Below, one piece after another: positions 54,719 to 64,000 of a DNA stretch of 64,000 bases. The DNA is from Campanula takesimana (Eukaryota > Streptophyta > Magnoliopsida > Asterales > Campanulaceae). How positions within the stretch are numbered: the first letter of the stretch is position 1; each line of letters opens with the position of its first letter. The stretch lies in NCBI GenBank assembly GCA_026119855.1, contig JAOWBW010001121.1:52501-116500 (forward strand), in the 5' to 3' direction. The translations under genes and the position numbers were made by a program. Under the pieces are notes generated by a model. The model did not search any database. It saw only the letters and a list, made by a program, of their open reading frames with translations, and was not told the origin of the DNA.

Positions 54719-55601
54719 GTTAGGTATGCCCACATATATCTCAGTTTTAATGTAATAGGATTTATTAGATTTGATTGATCCATCACCTAAGTTTTATTTC
54801 ATGGACTTTAGACCCACATGTAAGAAGTATTTATACTTCATTTTTTTTTTGTTGTCCATTGTTATAGAATAAGCTTAGAAATAGGGCAAGAAGATCAAGA
54901 TTCAAGAAAATCACATTTCGAGTTGAGCCATGCGCCATGCGCCTTCTAGCGCGCGCATATAAGCATTCTTCTAAGAAATGCTATTCGCCTCATATTTATC
55001 ATACGCGCCATGCTTTAAGTTTGATCACTTAGATCCTTCTTTTAGAGATACACCGGTTATTGTTTTGGATTTGTTCATTCATAGAATATTAGATCTTGAG
55101 TTAGTGTAGAAGCTCAAAAGTTGTAATTTGTAACACTCACTCATTATATAAGATCTCCATTAGAAATCCAAGACTAACCATCTTGGTAGAGTACGTAGAT
55201 CTTTCATTGATCGAACCTCTCCAAATAGCTTGTGTTATTATCTTGTCATTTACTTTCAAGTTATTATCTTCACTCACTATTTGCTTGTTTACTCATTGTA
55301 GATTGATTGATCTGAATTGTATTGTGTTGTTAACTCATTTGCCTTAGTTTCTTATTTCACCCACTTTGAGTCAAAATACTTAGAGTGTGTGTGCGCCCCC
55401 TTTATCATATTTTGCGCCTATTTACATTACTAAATTCCGCTGTGCATTTCACTCACTCACTTAGGCGCATTTCATAACGCTTATTTGATAAAGTGCGCAT
55501 TTGCAATTGAGTTTATCAAGGGTACGAAAAGAATTTTAAAACAGCTATTCACCCCCCCCTCTAGCTATTTTTCATACCCTTGTTGCCCTTTGGGACCAAC
55601 A
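54719..55601 (+). repeat. Copia-D 3' LTR, internally deleted
   Basis: It runs TGTTAGGTATGCCC to GGGACCAACA, 883 bp, against 1266 bp in copia-C. A GCGCC-rich cluster is present (54930-55015). The roughly 350 bp that carry the TATA box in copia-C are missing between the cluster and 'TTAAGTTTGATCA'. Confidence 0.85.
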
Positions 55602-55909
55602 TCAGTTGTGCAGTCAACTGCGCAGACAGAAAATCCAATCTGCACGCATTGTGGAAAGATGTACCATACTGTGAAAATCGCTATGAGATCATAGGTTACC
55701 CTGAAGGGCGAAAGAAAAAACGTGAAGGGGCGACACAGAATATGGGACACCGTGTAGGAGGAGAAAGGAGTCCAATGCCAGGGTTCACTGATGAACAGTA
55801 CAGGCAGTTGATCCAACTCCTCGCAGACAAGGCGCAAAGCGAACATAGGACTACTTCCACAGCGAATATGGCTGGACTTGTGTTTGAAGATTCTGATTGG
55901 GATGGGTAG
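55602..55909 (+). pseudogene. Copia gag fragment with zinc knuckle (RE1-type)
   Basis: It reads VVQSTAQTENPICTHCGKMYHTV, shifts frame, and continues NRYEIIGYPEGRKKKREG and ANMAGLVFEDSDWDG before a stop. The C-x2-C-x4-H pattern followed by YEIIGYPEG is the gag knuckle of RE1-like copia elements. Copia-D was inserted into it, so the upstream part is missing here. Confidence 0.75.
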
Positions 55910-55978
55910 AACCCGACTTAAGCTCCTTAGTTGGCAAGTTGGACGTTTGTATCCTTCACGTGTCAACTTGAGGGGGAG

Positions 55979-56213
55979 TGTTGGAGTCTATCTTGGGTGT
56001 AACAACCGAGATACTAGATTGAGATACCCGGATTGACTTTATCTCTTTATTAGTTGTTTTTTAGTTATCTTTCTAGAGTTTCTAGTAATCAGTTTCCTTA
56101 GTTTTAGGTACTTAGAGTAATATAAATAAGTTGTTCTAATAGAAGGATTGCATCATCAGTATTCAAATAAAAGAGTTTATGAATTTTGTTTTTATGCTCT
56201 TCTTTATATCTCC
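55979..56213 (+). mobile_element. Copia LTR after gag fragment
   Basis: TGTTGGAGTC follows the polypurine tract GAGGGGGAG. The gag fragment runs almost directly into it, so pol is absent and the unit is a deletion derivative. 'AATATAAATAAG' near 56129 is a possible TATA box. The end at about 56213 is uncertain. Confidence 0.6.
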
Positions 56214-56355
56214 ACCGAATTTATCACTATACGAATAAACTTGCACTGGAATAAGAAATGAAATGAAACCACAATTAAATACTAATATACAGATTAGTGT
56301 TGTAGACAATAAACTTCTATTATTAAAACATTTTGACTGATTACTGATTACAAAA

Positions 56356-56660
56356 GGTCAATCGACATTTTTTAATCATCGTACTTTGCTTAAGATTCAG
56401 TTTTAACCTCTCTTGTATTTTTTTTAATAGTTTTAACCCTTGTACTTTAGATACGCGCTCACTTTTCCCAAAAACCCCAAAGTACAAGGGTAAAAATGCT
56501 AAAAAAAAAAAAAAAAAAAAAAAAATATGGCTTAAATTTCATCACTTTGGGGGAAAATGAGTGTGTATATAAAGTACAAATGTTAAATCTGCTAAACAAT
56601 ACAAGAGAGATTAAAACCGAAGATTGACTAAAGTACGAGGATTAAAAATGTCAATAGTCC
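56356..56660. repeat. Foldback element with about 55-bp inverted ends
   Basis: The left arm (GACATTTTTTAATCATCGTACTTTG...CTCTCTTGTATT) is matched in reverse complement by the right arm ending near 56653. A poly-A run (about 56501-56525) lies in the middle. No target duplication was identified, so the class is open. Confidence 0.7.
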
Positions 56661-56813
56661 ATTACAGAATAAGGAACAAAAAGAGAATGACTAAAAAGAC
56701 TTAAAACACTCAAGAACACAAGTCTAGGAAGGACTTGTGTTTAAGGAGAACACTCTCATGCTAAAGAACTCTTCTAAGCTTCATAGAACTCTCTTTAGAT
56801 CCAGAATGCGTAA

Positions 56814-57013
56814 GGGCTTGTTTGGTAGAGCGGTGTGTTCAAAACAGATTGAAAAAGAATCAGTTTTTTGCTAATTAAGTGTTTCAATTGAGAGTTTTTA
56901 AGTAGAACTTTTTTAAAATCTTAACCTTTTTTATCCGCTTCAAATAGTAGCATCCAAAAAAAAACTCTGTTTTAAAAAATCTCCGTTTTTAAAACTGTGT
57001 ACCACACAAGCCC
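56814..57013. mobile_element. Tourist-type MITE
   Basis: Its terminal inverted repeats are GGGCTTGTTTGGT and ACCACACAAGCCC, flanked by TAA on both sides (56811-56813 and 57014-57016). These are marks of a PIF/Harbinger-derived MITE of 200 bp. Confidence 0.82.
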
Positions 57014-57016
57014 TAA

Positions 57017-57165
57017 AATGAATGAGGCAGACTTCTTTTTGTAATATTTGAATCCTTTGAAGCCTTTGTCCGTTGGGAGACTGGGAGTCCAATCTTCATA
57101 AAGATTTGCTCCATCTCTTCTTAGAATATAGTACTCATCCAATCCAATGCATGAGATCTTACAAA
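57017..57165 (-). pseudogene. Possible 3' exon of an unrecognised gene
   Basis: The minus strand stays open and reads CIGLDEYYILRRDGANLYED, WTPSLPTDKGFKGFKYYKKK and SASFI, with a protein-like composition. An AG acceptor is possible near 57160. I do not recognise the family. A Tourist MITE has landed at its downstream end and a Stowaway-like MITE adjoins its upstream end, so it may be an exon stranded among MITEs. Chance coding is not excluded. Confidence 0.3.
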
Positions 57166-57416
57166 ACACCCGACCCAGAAAGATAGTTTTATTTTAACTT
57201 TGTATGATCAACAAAAATAAACTTTGACCAAACATTGGTGTTAATGATCACAATGAAATCCTAAAAAAATGTTATTGATAAATCATTTAATGATTTATCA
57301 ATTACAAATTTTAGAATTTCACTAGAATGATTAGATCGTCACCAATGGTTAGTCAAAGTTCATTTTTGTTGACCATAAAAAGTCAAAATGAGACCATCTT
57401 TTTGGGACAGAGGGAG
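57166..57416. mobile_element. Stowaway-like foldback MITE
   Basis: The right end reads GGGACAGAGGGAG followed by TA. The left end (CACCCGACCC) is a decayed match. The two arms pair almost fully around the centre TTGATAAATCATTTAATGATT, forming one long hairpin of about 250 bp. Confidence 0.75.
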
Positions 57417-57933
57417 TACTAAATAAGATATACACAAGATAGAGAACCAATTAGCTTGTTTGTAATTAATATATTTACTACCTAATATAAGAAAGTAACA
57501 AATCTTAAACTTAGGGTGTTGTTATACACACCCGTAAATCTTATGAAGACACCCGTAAGGCTAAGTTCACCCTTCCAAAATAACACAAACTTGTCAAACT
57601 TGTTATTATACCCTTCAACCACTTAAAACACAATAATTAAATACTTTCACACACCCAATTTCACAAACCCAATTTCACGCACAGAGGAGAACAACGAGAG
57701 CGGACACCAGTTGACGGCGGCGACCAAGAGACGGCGACCGAGGTGGCTACTACATTCAACCTTCATGTCAGATTTGGGAAAGGGAAAAGGAAGTAAGTTT
57801 TGCTCTCCCTTCATGCAATTATTTAGTTAAAATTGTGTAGAATTTAGTATTTATGCGCAAGATGTGTTGTGTACATGGTGGTAAATCTGATCTGGGAAAA
57901 AATGACAGTTCGGCAAACCAGGACCGAAAAACA

Positions 57934-58380
57934 CTACAAGGTTAGGCAAGAGGTGACCGAGTGCCCTACCGTAGACACACTAACCGGGTGATTATGGACA
58001 CCACATACCACTTCTAGAAACCATTCGCCTTCAATGTTCACTTGTCTAGCCTTCAGCTTAAACGGACAACCACATTTCTTTGATCCGCTCTCTCTCTTTT
58101 TTTTCTTAGTTTTCTTATCATCTATTATTCCAACTTCATTTTGTATTGTATCTTCAGATGATTGTGATATCGTCTTCTCACGGTAAATACCGCTCCATTC
58201 GCAAGTAAGAGTCGTTCGTGGTGCGGTATTACGGCTCCCATTGTCTGACCGGCCAATGACGATTACAAATATGTTCTCCTTTGCCTTAACACGCGCCCAC
58301 TCACACATTCTCTCCCGAGATATGAAATACAAAGGCATAGTAAATGCCTGAGTGTAGTCGGGGAAATATCTTCAAAATTA
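57934..58380 (-). pseudogene. FAR1/MULE-type N-terminal domain fragment
   Basis: From an open start it reads MPLYFISRERMCEWARVKAK and ENIFVIVIGRSDNGSRN, then LTCEWSGIYR, a Lys-rich linker, SKKCGCPFKLKARQV and GEWFLEVVCGVHNHPV. The Cys/Cys/His/His-type (WRKY-GCM1-like) DNA-binding pattern is that of FAR1 and MULE transposases. It ends at TCLTL-type sequence with a stop; the catalytic transposase part is missing. The coding start at 58338 is inferred. Confidence 0.78.
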
Positions 58381-58611
58381 ACATCTCCGTAATTATCACC
58401 AGTTGAACACTACAAAAACAAACAAATAGATCAATTACCCACAATTTGGCAAAAAAAAAAGGATAAAAAGGTTTAGCACGAAGTTAAAATTGAAATCGTT
58501 GATTGCTTTGTTGAAATTGTTGTTAAATGGGTGAAAACAGACTATTATGATTGTACTAAAATGGCTTAAAAGAAAAAATTTAAAATTTTGTTGTCACTTT
58601 ATTTTTACAAG

Positions 58612-58790
58612 GTTCGGCCACCACCTACCAAACAGTTTAACTAATTTCGGTGACCTACGGACGAACTAGTTGAAAGAGTTCGGTCACTTGCTGCCGAAAT
58701 TTATTAAATAGTTCGGTCGGTGGTGGCCGAACAAATATGTCGGGTTCGGTGGACCAGGGTGGAACTACCGGTTCGGCCACCTTTAACCGA
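58612..58790. repeat. GGTTCGGCCACC motif cluster in Mutator-like element
   Basis: GGTTCGGCCACC or its complement-like partners (GGTGGCCGAAC, GTTCGGTCAC, CTGCCGAAA, TAACCGAAA) recur about eight times. 'GTTCGGCAAACC' near 57908 may belong too. Confidence 0.75.
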
Positions 58791-58993
58791 AATCTTGAAA
58801 TTCAGACCGGATTCTTGGAAAAATTTACAGACACAAAAAAGAGTTAGAATACAAGGAAAACTTACAATAACGTCCATTTTGTGTGCTATATCAACAATGC
58901 TTGAACTTGATCACAATGTGGTGTTTGAGTTTTGAGAGAAAAGTTGGAGGAGGAGTTAATAGGTTAAGAAGAAAGGGTAAAGGAAGTAAAAAA

Positions 58994-60039
58994 TCTATAT
59001 ATATTAAAAGTCAATGTAGAGTCTTTAGGTGGTGGCATGTGGACAAGTTTTGGGTAACTCTTGCTTTTGGTGGTGCCACATCATCCATAGCATTTTAATT
59101 AGGTGACTTTTCATTTTTCTCATATTAGCTAATAATATTAACTAATTGTAATAGTTAGTATATTAGTTAACTATTACTATTAATAGTATTAGTTTATTAT
59201 AATAGTTAACTATATAAGATAACTATTACTATTAATAGTATTAGTTAAATGTAAAAGTTATTATATAAGATAACTATTACTATTAATAGTATTAGTTAAT
59301 TGTAATAGTTAATTATATAAAATAATTATTACTATTAGTAATATTAGTTAAGTGTAATAGTTACTATATAAAGTAACTATTAACTAATTAGAATAGTTAC
59401 AATATAGTGTAACTATTATTATTATTATTATTATTAGTATTTTTTTGAAAAAAAATACTATTATTAGTACGTTAATATATACAGTAATTATTACTTTTAA
59501 CTTATTATTTACGATAAAAGTTATTCCTCCGTCTCAGGGTAAGAGTCATAATTTCTATTTTGATACATCCTAGAGTAAGAGTCTCTTTCCTAAAATGACA
59601 AAGAATTTTTACTATTCATCTCAATATTCTCTTAATACTTTACTTTTATACTCACAACACCAATCAACTTACTATTCGCTCCCACTCATTCTCTCTCTTA
59701 CTTTACTTTTACACTCAAAACACTTAAATCACTTCCACCATTTCTTATTCTCCGTACACTTGAGAGGTAGGACTCTTACTCTGGGACGGAGGGAGGTAAC
59801 CATTATCTTTTAATTTACTATTTAAGCTCATAATTACTATAATGTTAACTATAATTAAAACATTATTTTCTCAATCGATCAAGGGTAAAATTGACATCAT
59901 TATGGGACAAACGAAGTAGATTTATATATATCTTTAAATTTATTTATATTTATTGAAAATATTTAATAATTATATAATGTAATTATAAATATCAACGCAC
60001 AAAAGAAAACACCTGTGCGAAGCACGGGTTCGTTCCTAG
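58994..60039 (+). mobile_element. Helitron A
   Basis: It starts TCTATATATATTAAAAG after an A. It ends with a hairpin (CCTGTGC-GAA-GCACGGG) then CTAG before a T, the classic Helitron A/T insertion signature. The inside is AT-rich with tandem palindromes such as TAACTATTACTATTAATAG. It has no helicase gene, so it is non-autonomous. A Stowaway MITE sits inside. Confidence 0.85.
59524..59796. mobile_element. Stowaway MITE inside Helitron A
   Basis: The ends TTCCTCCGTCTCAGGGTAAGAGTC and GACTCTTACTCTGGGACGGAGG are inverted repeats flanked by TA. Length about 273 bp. Confidence 0.82.
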
Positions 60040-60051
60040 TTGGTAGAGAAA

Positions 60052-60903
60052 TCTATATATATTAAAAGTCAAGGTAGAATCTTTAATTGGTGCTATGTGG
60101 ACAAGTTTTGGGTAACTCATGCTTTTGGTGGTACCACATCATCCATAGCATTTTAATTATGTTACTTTTTATTTTTCTCTTATTAGCTAATAGTATTAAT
60201 TAATTATAATAGTTAACTATATATAAGATAACTATTACTATTAATTAATAGTATAAGTTAAGTATAATGGTTACTATAAAGGGTAACTATTACTATTAAT
60301 AGTATTAGTTAACTATATAAGATAACTATTACTATTAATAATATTAGTTAAATGTAAAAGTTATTATATAATATAACTATTACTATTAATAGTATTAGTT
60401 AACTATATAAGATAACTATTACTATTAGTAATATTAGTTAAGTATAATAGTTACTATATAAATTAACTATTATTAACAATAATATTAACTTGCTTAAAAA
60501 AATCTAATTAGAATAGTTACAATTTATTGTAACACTATTAGTATCTTTTTGAAAAAAAACACTATTATTAGTATTATTTACTATCTATAGTAACTATTAC
60601 TTTTAACTTATTATTTACAATAAAATTTATTCCCGTCTCAGGGAGTCATACTTCTTATTTTGGCACAAACGAAGTAAATTTTTAAAAAATTTATAAAGTT
60701 GTTCATAACCAATACTATAAACTAATCTTAATATATATATTATACTATAATAACTATTTCCACTATTATTAAAAAATCACAAGTAGATTTATATATATAT
60801 TTAAATTTATTTATATTTATTTAAATATTTAATATATATAATCTAATTATAAATATTCACGCACAAAAGAAAACACCCGTGCAAAGCACGGGTTAATCCC
60901 TAG
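60052..60903 (+). mobile_element. Helitron B
   Basis: It has the same start as Helitron A and ends with a perfect hairpin (CCCGTGC-AAA-GCACGGG) then CTAG before a T. It lies 12 bp after Helitron A. At about 60632-60650 it keeps only a stub of the Stowaway end seen in A, so that MITE was present before the two copies diverged. Confidence 0.85.
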
Positions 60904-61146
60904 TATGATGGTAAAAATTACTGGGGGAAGGTAAAAGATTAATGGGTTGGTTGTTAGGTGTATTAAAGTTATGGGTGTCTTTAATATTTTTGGTTGAAGT
61001 CCACAATTACGGGTGTACAAGGTGGGTGTGGATGTACAATAGTACATATAAAGGTTAGTTTGGACGTTTCATTCGATGACATTTTTGAAACAACTTGAAT
61101 TACGGGTGTCTAAGATTTACGGGTGTGTAACAACACCCTAAACTTA

Positions 61147-62111
61147 TACTATACTATCCTAAGATACAAAGACGTTTAAATCAATTCACACTTTCAGGAT
61201 AGACAATGGGAACTGGGGCGCTCGGGCGAGGGAAGTATGAGCAGATTTAGAGAAATCCGATTCTTAGTGGGGTTATAAAAAGCTGGGTCCGGCGGTCAGG
61301 TGGAGAAGGAGAGGAAAAGATTGATACGAATGAGATACAGGTTACTGATCTGTTTCATTGCAGCGATAGTTTCTGATTTCAATAGCGACATAATTGCATA
61401 CATTTTGTGAAAATTGAAACATGATTTTCTCCAAGGTTTTCCTTGATTTTGCAGTTTCATTCTTTCAGTTGATATTGTGAAGTGATCATATGAACCAAGC
61501 AGAATGGTATGCTTGTATATCTAGGATTTCTGATCTGTCAATTTGTTAATCACGTTGCTTTGATTTATATTGCAGTTTGTGGTCATAAATTCCGAGTTTT
61601 TTTTTTTATATGGAGAATTCGTAAAGGAAGACTATGAATGCCCTAATTGAAGTTCTTCACTTTCTTATCAGACTATTCCGGGTACCTTGTAACAATGCCA
61701 ATTCTTTTGATCATATGTGCTCTTATTTATTTTCAAAAAGTAATAATTATTCAAGTTTATATTGGTGTAATGTTCATGGACCTGTCCTCAGTAGAATCGA
61801 AACATACTGCACTATTCGATCCTAAAGATTGGTGTCTGATCATGGTAATAGAATCATCAGTACCCCATGCAGTTTTTTTTTTTTTTTTTTCGAAAGATCC
61901 CACATGTAGTTAACTACAAAAACTATCGCATGATGACTGACTGTTTGTTGATATATTAGTTTAAAACATCTGATTCAAAGTATTTGAAACTCACAATTTT
62001 TTTCATATTGAATATAATTTTCTCAAATTCGCGCTTTTACAAATATTTTGGCATTGAAAGTTGAAACATAGATGCCCCGAGATTTGCCTATCTTGCAATA
62101 TATTGATGGAT
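61147..62111. other. Low-copy-looking spacer before the kinase gene
   Basis: No repeat or credible gene is recognised. It holds poly-T runs (about 61600 and 61871-61890) and a TATAAAAAG at about 61276 followed by GC-rich sequence. The overlapping short plus-strand frames near 61634-61913 lack protein character. Confidence 0.5.
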
Positions 62112-64000
62112 TCACCCCTGAAGTGTATCCTTAACGGAACTGCAGATCATCATACTCCCATCGCATTCGAGGCAGCTTCTCAGTTTTCCTTCCAACTTCC
62201 TCTGAACTTGCGTTAGGGCATCACAATTCTTGCAGTGGATGAACCTATTATTTTTCAGACCAGTACCAACAAAAAGCATCATATCAGTTAATAAGTTAAA
62301 GCCTGAGGATATTTTGTACTCCCTCCGTCCCAGTTTAAGATTCTTACTTTCTTTTTTGGTTTGTCCCAGATTAAGGTTCTTAGTTGCTTTATTCCATAAA
62401 TGGAAAAATATGAATAGTGTCTTGGACAATCTTGCCCTCAAAAGGTTCATTTAATTACAAAAAAACCATTACTTACCCAACTTACTTTTCACTCATTTGC
62501 TTTTTGAATAGTGTTTGGACAATTATATCCTCACCTCCCTACTTTTGTTGACCCATTTTTCTTTGTTTTACACTTGATTCCTTAATAAGCGTGTAAAGTC
62601 TAACTAAGAACCTTAAACTGGGACGGAGGGAGTATTACATTGATGAATAAGTATGTGAGAAACAAAAATGTTTTCTTCTCTTTAACCAATTTTAAAATAT
62701 GTTAATGCAATTAAAACACGAAACTAGAAGAAGAAAAAACAGAGGAAAATGTCTAGACACTTACCACACAGTATCATCGCAAACGCTACAGGGTTTTGCT
62801 TCCCTACAACTGTCCCATATGAACTTAGGAGGGGTAACTCCGAAAAACTTTGCAAGCTCTCCTGTCTTGTAAAGTTTCTCTACTTCATTGGCATCCCCGA
62901 CATACTTTCCTTGTACAAACAACTGTGGCATATGTATGTCTGCAGTGTTTCCGAAAACATGTCTGAATTCATTTAGGTATAGATCCTTTGTGATGTCTCT
63001 TTCGTCAAATTGCAATGTGAACCTCCACAAAAGCAATCGTATCTTGATAGTCGTAGCAACTTCTTGTGATGTCGATGAATAATAGAGAACAACTCTATCT
63101 TCAGAACCCGGTAAATCTAATCCTCCTCCAGACTTGTTCCCTTCCCAGGCCTCTTGCCATTTCAGTCCATACTCTAGCATGGACACAACATCATTAATAC
63201 TAGGGCGTCTGTTTGGATTCCAATTTAAGCATTTCTCCAGAATACCGGTAAATGCCTCTAAACACACTGGGGCAATTACACCTTTTAGATCAGGAACAAT
63301 ATTCTCCTTGGCCCATAGTCCAAACTGCTCATTCTCGGAAGGATAGAAGCTCTCCTCCTCCTCCCTATCCCATGGCTTCTTCCCACATAACACCTCGGAT
63401 AGTACCACCCCAAAGGCGTATACATCTATTCTCCTTGTGATTTGACCATATCTTTGATACTCTGGAGCATAATACCCTGTTGTGCCTTTAACCATGGTGG
63501 CTATCTCTGATTTTGATTGGTCTTTAGGACCCATTTTAGACAACCCAAAATCAGAAATCTTAGCGTTGAAATTTTCATCAAGTAGAATATTGACCGGCTT
63601 GACATCACGATGAATGATTCCTTTGCGTGAGCTATTGGTGCGGGTATGTAGGTATCTTAAACCACATGCAGCTCCGATGCATATATTGAGGCGTTGCTTC
63701 CAGGATAAAGAACGGGCTCCCCTTCCATATAGATTCTGAGCTAGGTTTCCGTTGCACACAAATTCATAAATGAGGATATGCTCATCTGATTCATGGCAAA
63801 AACCAACCAATGAGACCAGGTTTGGGTGTTCAAGGTTTGAAAGCATCAGAATCTCCTTTTGAAACTCAGAAGAGTAGCCTGGTTTTAAGCGCTTCACAGC
63901 AACAGTAACGTTTGTTTTGGTCACACCTTCATACACCGTTCCTTCTCCCCCTTGTCCAAGGATGCTTTCAAAATTGTTTGTAATATGGTCAATCTCTTGC
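62112..64000 (-). CDS. Receptor-like kinase fused to glutaredoxin-like domain, 3' part
   Basis: The exon from the window edge to 62765 encodes an RLK/Pelle kinase close to CrRLK1L/FERONIA types. It has a Gly loop GQGGEGTVYEG, VAVKRLK lysine, HRDVKPVNILL catalytic loop (RD type), DFGLSK, GTTGYYAPEY, and CLNWNPNRRPSINDV. A short linker (about 20 residues) follows, then a glutaredoxin-like fold: VVLYYSSTSQ, FDERDITKD, MPQLFVQGKYVGDANEVEKLYKTGELAKFFG. A 519-base intron (62764-62246/5, G|GTAAGT to ATAG) leads to the last exon (62244-62112). There the C-x2-C zinc-like pairs typical of At5g39865-type glutaredoxins continue (CSVCDDTVW-FIHCKNC, CLECDG, ICSS). The usual redox Cys pair is absent. The upstream ectodomain or start is outside the window. 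It looks like an intact host gene. I know of no standard gene name for this fusion. Confidence 0.88.
62319..62632. mobile_element. Stowaway MITE in the intron of the kinase gene
   Basis: The ends CTCCCTCCGTCCCAGTTTAA and TTAAACTGGGACGGAGGGAG are near-perfect inverted repeats flanked by TA (62317-62318 and 62633-62634). The 314-bp element makes up 60% of the intron and leaves both splice sites intact. Confidence 0.92.

Larger units (their letters stand above)
49664..55601 (+). mobile_element. Copia-D, 5'-truncated SIRE-like element
   Basis: It begins inside RNase H, directly against the copia-C LTR. It then carries the accessory ORF (50996-54195), a 3' UTR, a polypurine tract (TAGGGGGAGAT, about 54708-54718) and a 3' LTR (54719-55601). 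It faces the opposite way to copia-C. If copia-C was inserted into copia-D, the lost 5' half should lie across the gap, but it is not visible there. Confidence 0.85.
57514..61138. mobile_element. Mutator-like element with nested Helitrons
   Basis: Its terminal inverted repeats start GGGTGTTGTTA(TA)CACACCCGTAAATCTTA and continue to GACACCCGTAA. They are flanked by the 8-bp direct repeat TAAACTTA at 57506-57513 and 61139-61146. The inner FAR1/MULE-type fragment supports the Mutator class, although 9 bp is the usual Mutator duplication. The element is 3.6 kb, about 1.9 kb of which is two later Helitrons. Confidence 0.75.

Noticed and set aside
54719..55601. Possibility that copia-C and copia-D are one element with two LTRs
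   Set aside because: They face opposite ways and share homologous internal regions, so they are two elements.
61634..61913. Overlapping hydrophobic plus-strand frames
   Set aside because: They run into poly-T (FFFFFF) and have no recognisable domain, start context or splice support.

Overview
The window is a stretch of nuclear DNA from a flowering plant, probably a eudicot. The evidence is layers of plant-type LTR retrotransposons (Tat-like and Tekay-like Ty3/gypsy, SIRE-like and other Ty1/copia), an L1-type LINE with a terminal RNase H, Stowaway and Tourist MITEs, a Mutator-like element with a FAR1-type domain, Helitrons with CTAG ends, and one plant receptor-like kinase gene at the right edge. 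No rRNA gene, tRNA gene, CRISPR array or prokaryotic operon was seen. I could not name the species.

Layout. (1) 1-6026: the 3' part of a Tat-like gypsy element, with an antisense plant-mobile-domain (PMD) pseudogene, several tandem-repeat blocks and the 3' LTR. (2) 6195-23642: an old copia element on the minus strand ('copia-E'). It was broken by a complete young Tekay-type element (7714-17314, 5-bp TSD AGTTA), by a gypsy LTR fragment and by a 5'-truncated LINE (11-bp TSD). (3) 23643-25178: two Tat-like LTR pieces and an integrase fragment. (4) 25179-36559: a SIRE-like copia on the minus strand ('copia-A'), split by a complete copia on the plus strand ('copia-B', 27335-35843, TSD CGTGG). (5) 36560-37714: a gypsy LTR running into a 100-N gap (37715-37814). 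(6) 37815-49663: a SIRE-like copia on the minus strand ('copia-C'). Head to head with it lies a 5'-truncated relative on the plus strand ('copia-D', 49664-55601). Both carry an intron-containing accessory ORF between RNase H and the 3' LTR. (7) 55602-57416: a gag fragment, an LTR and three small inverted-repeat elements. (8) 57514-61138: a Mutator-like element containing two tandem Helitrons. (9) 62112-64000: the 3' part of a host gene encoding a receptor-like kinase fused to a glutaredoxin-like domain, on the minus strand.

Most interesting signals. (a) Unrelated LTR families each carry their own GC-rich, CpG-containing, often palindromic motif in several copies. In three copia families the near edge of this cluster lies 80-86 bp upstream of the LTR TATA box. 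(b) Copia-C and copia-D carry a dispersed, non-tandem motif, ATGCGCCT, in LTR, leader, intron and coding sequence, where it reads in frame as Ala-Pro. (c) The accessory ORF has a conserved 0.9-kb intron and looks nothing like an envelope gene. (d) The kinase-glutaredoxin fusion lacks the usual redox cysteine pair. A caution on quality: the two copia-B LTRs differ mainly by single-base deletions in short base runs, so some frameshifts between about 28 and 47 kb may be assembly errors.
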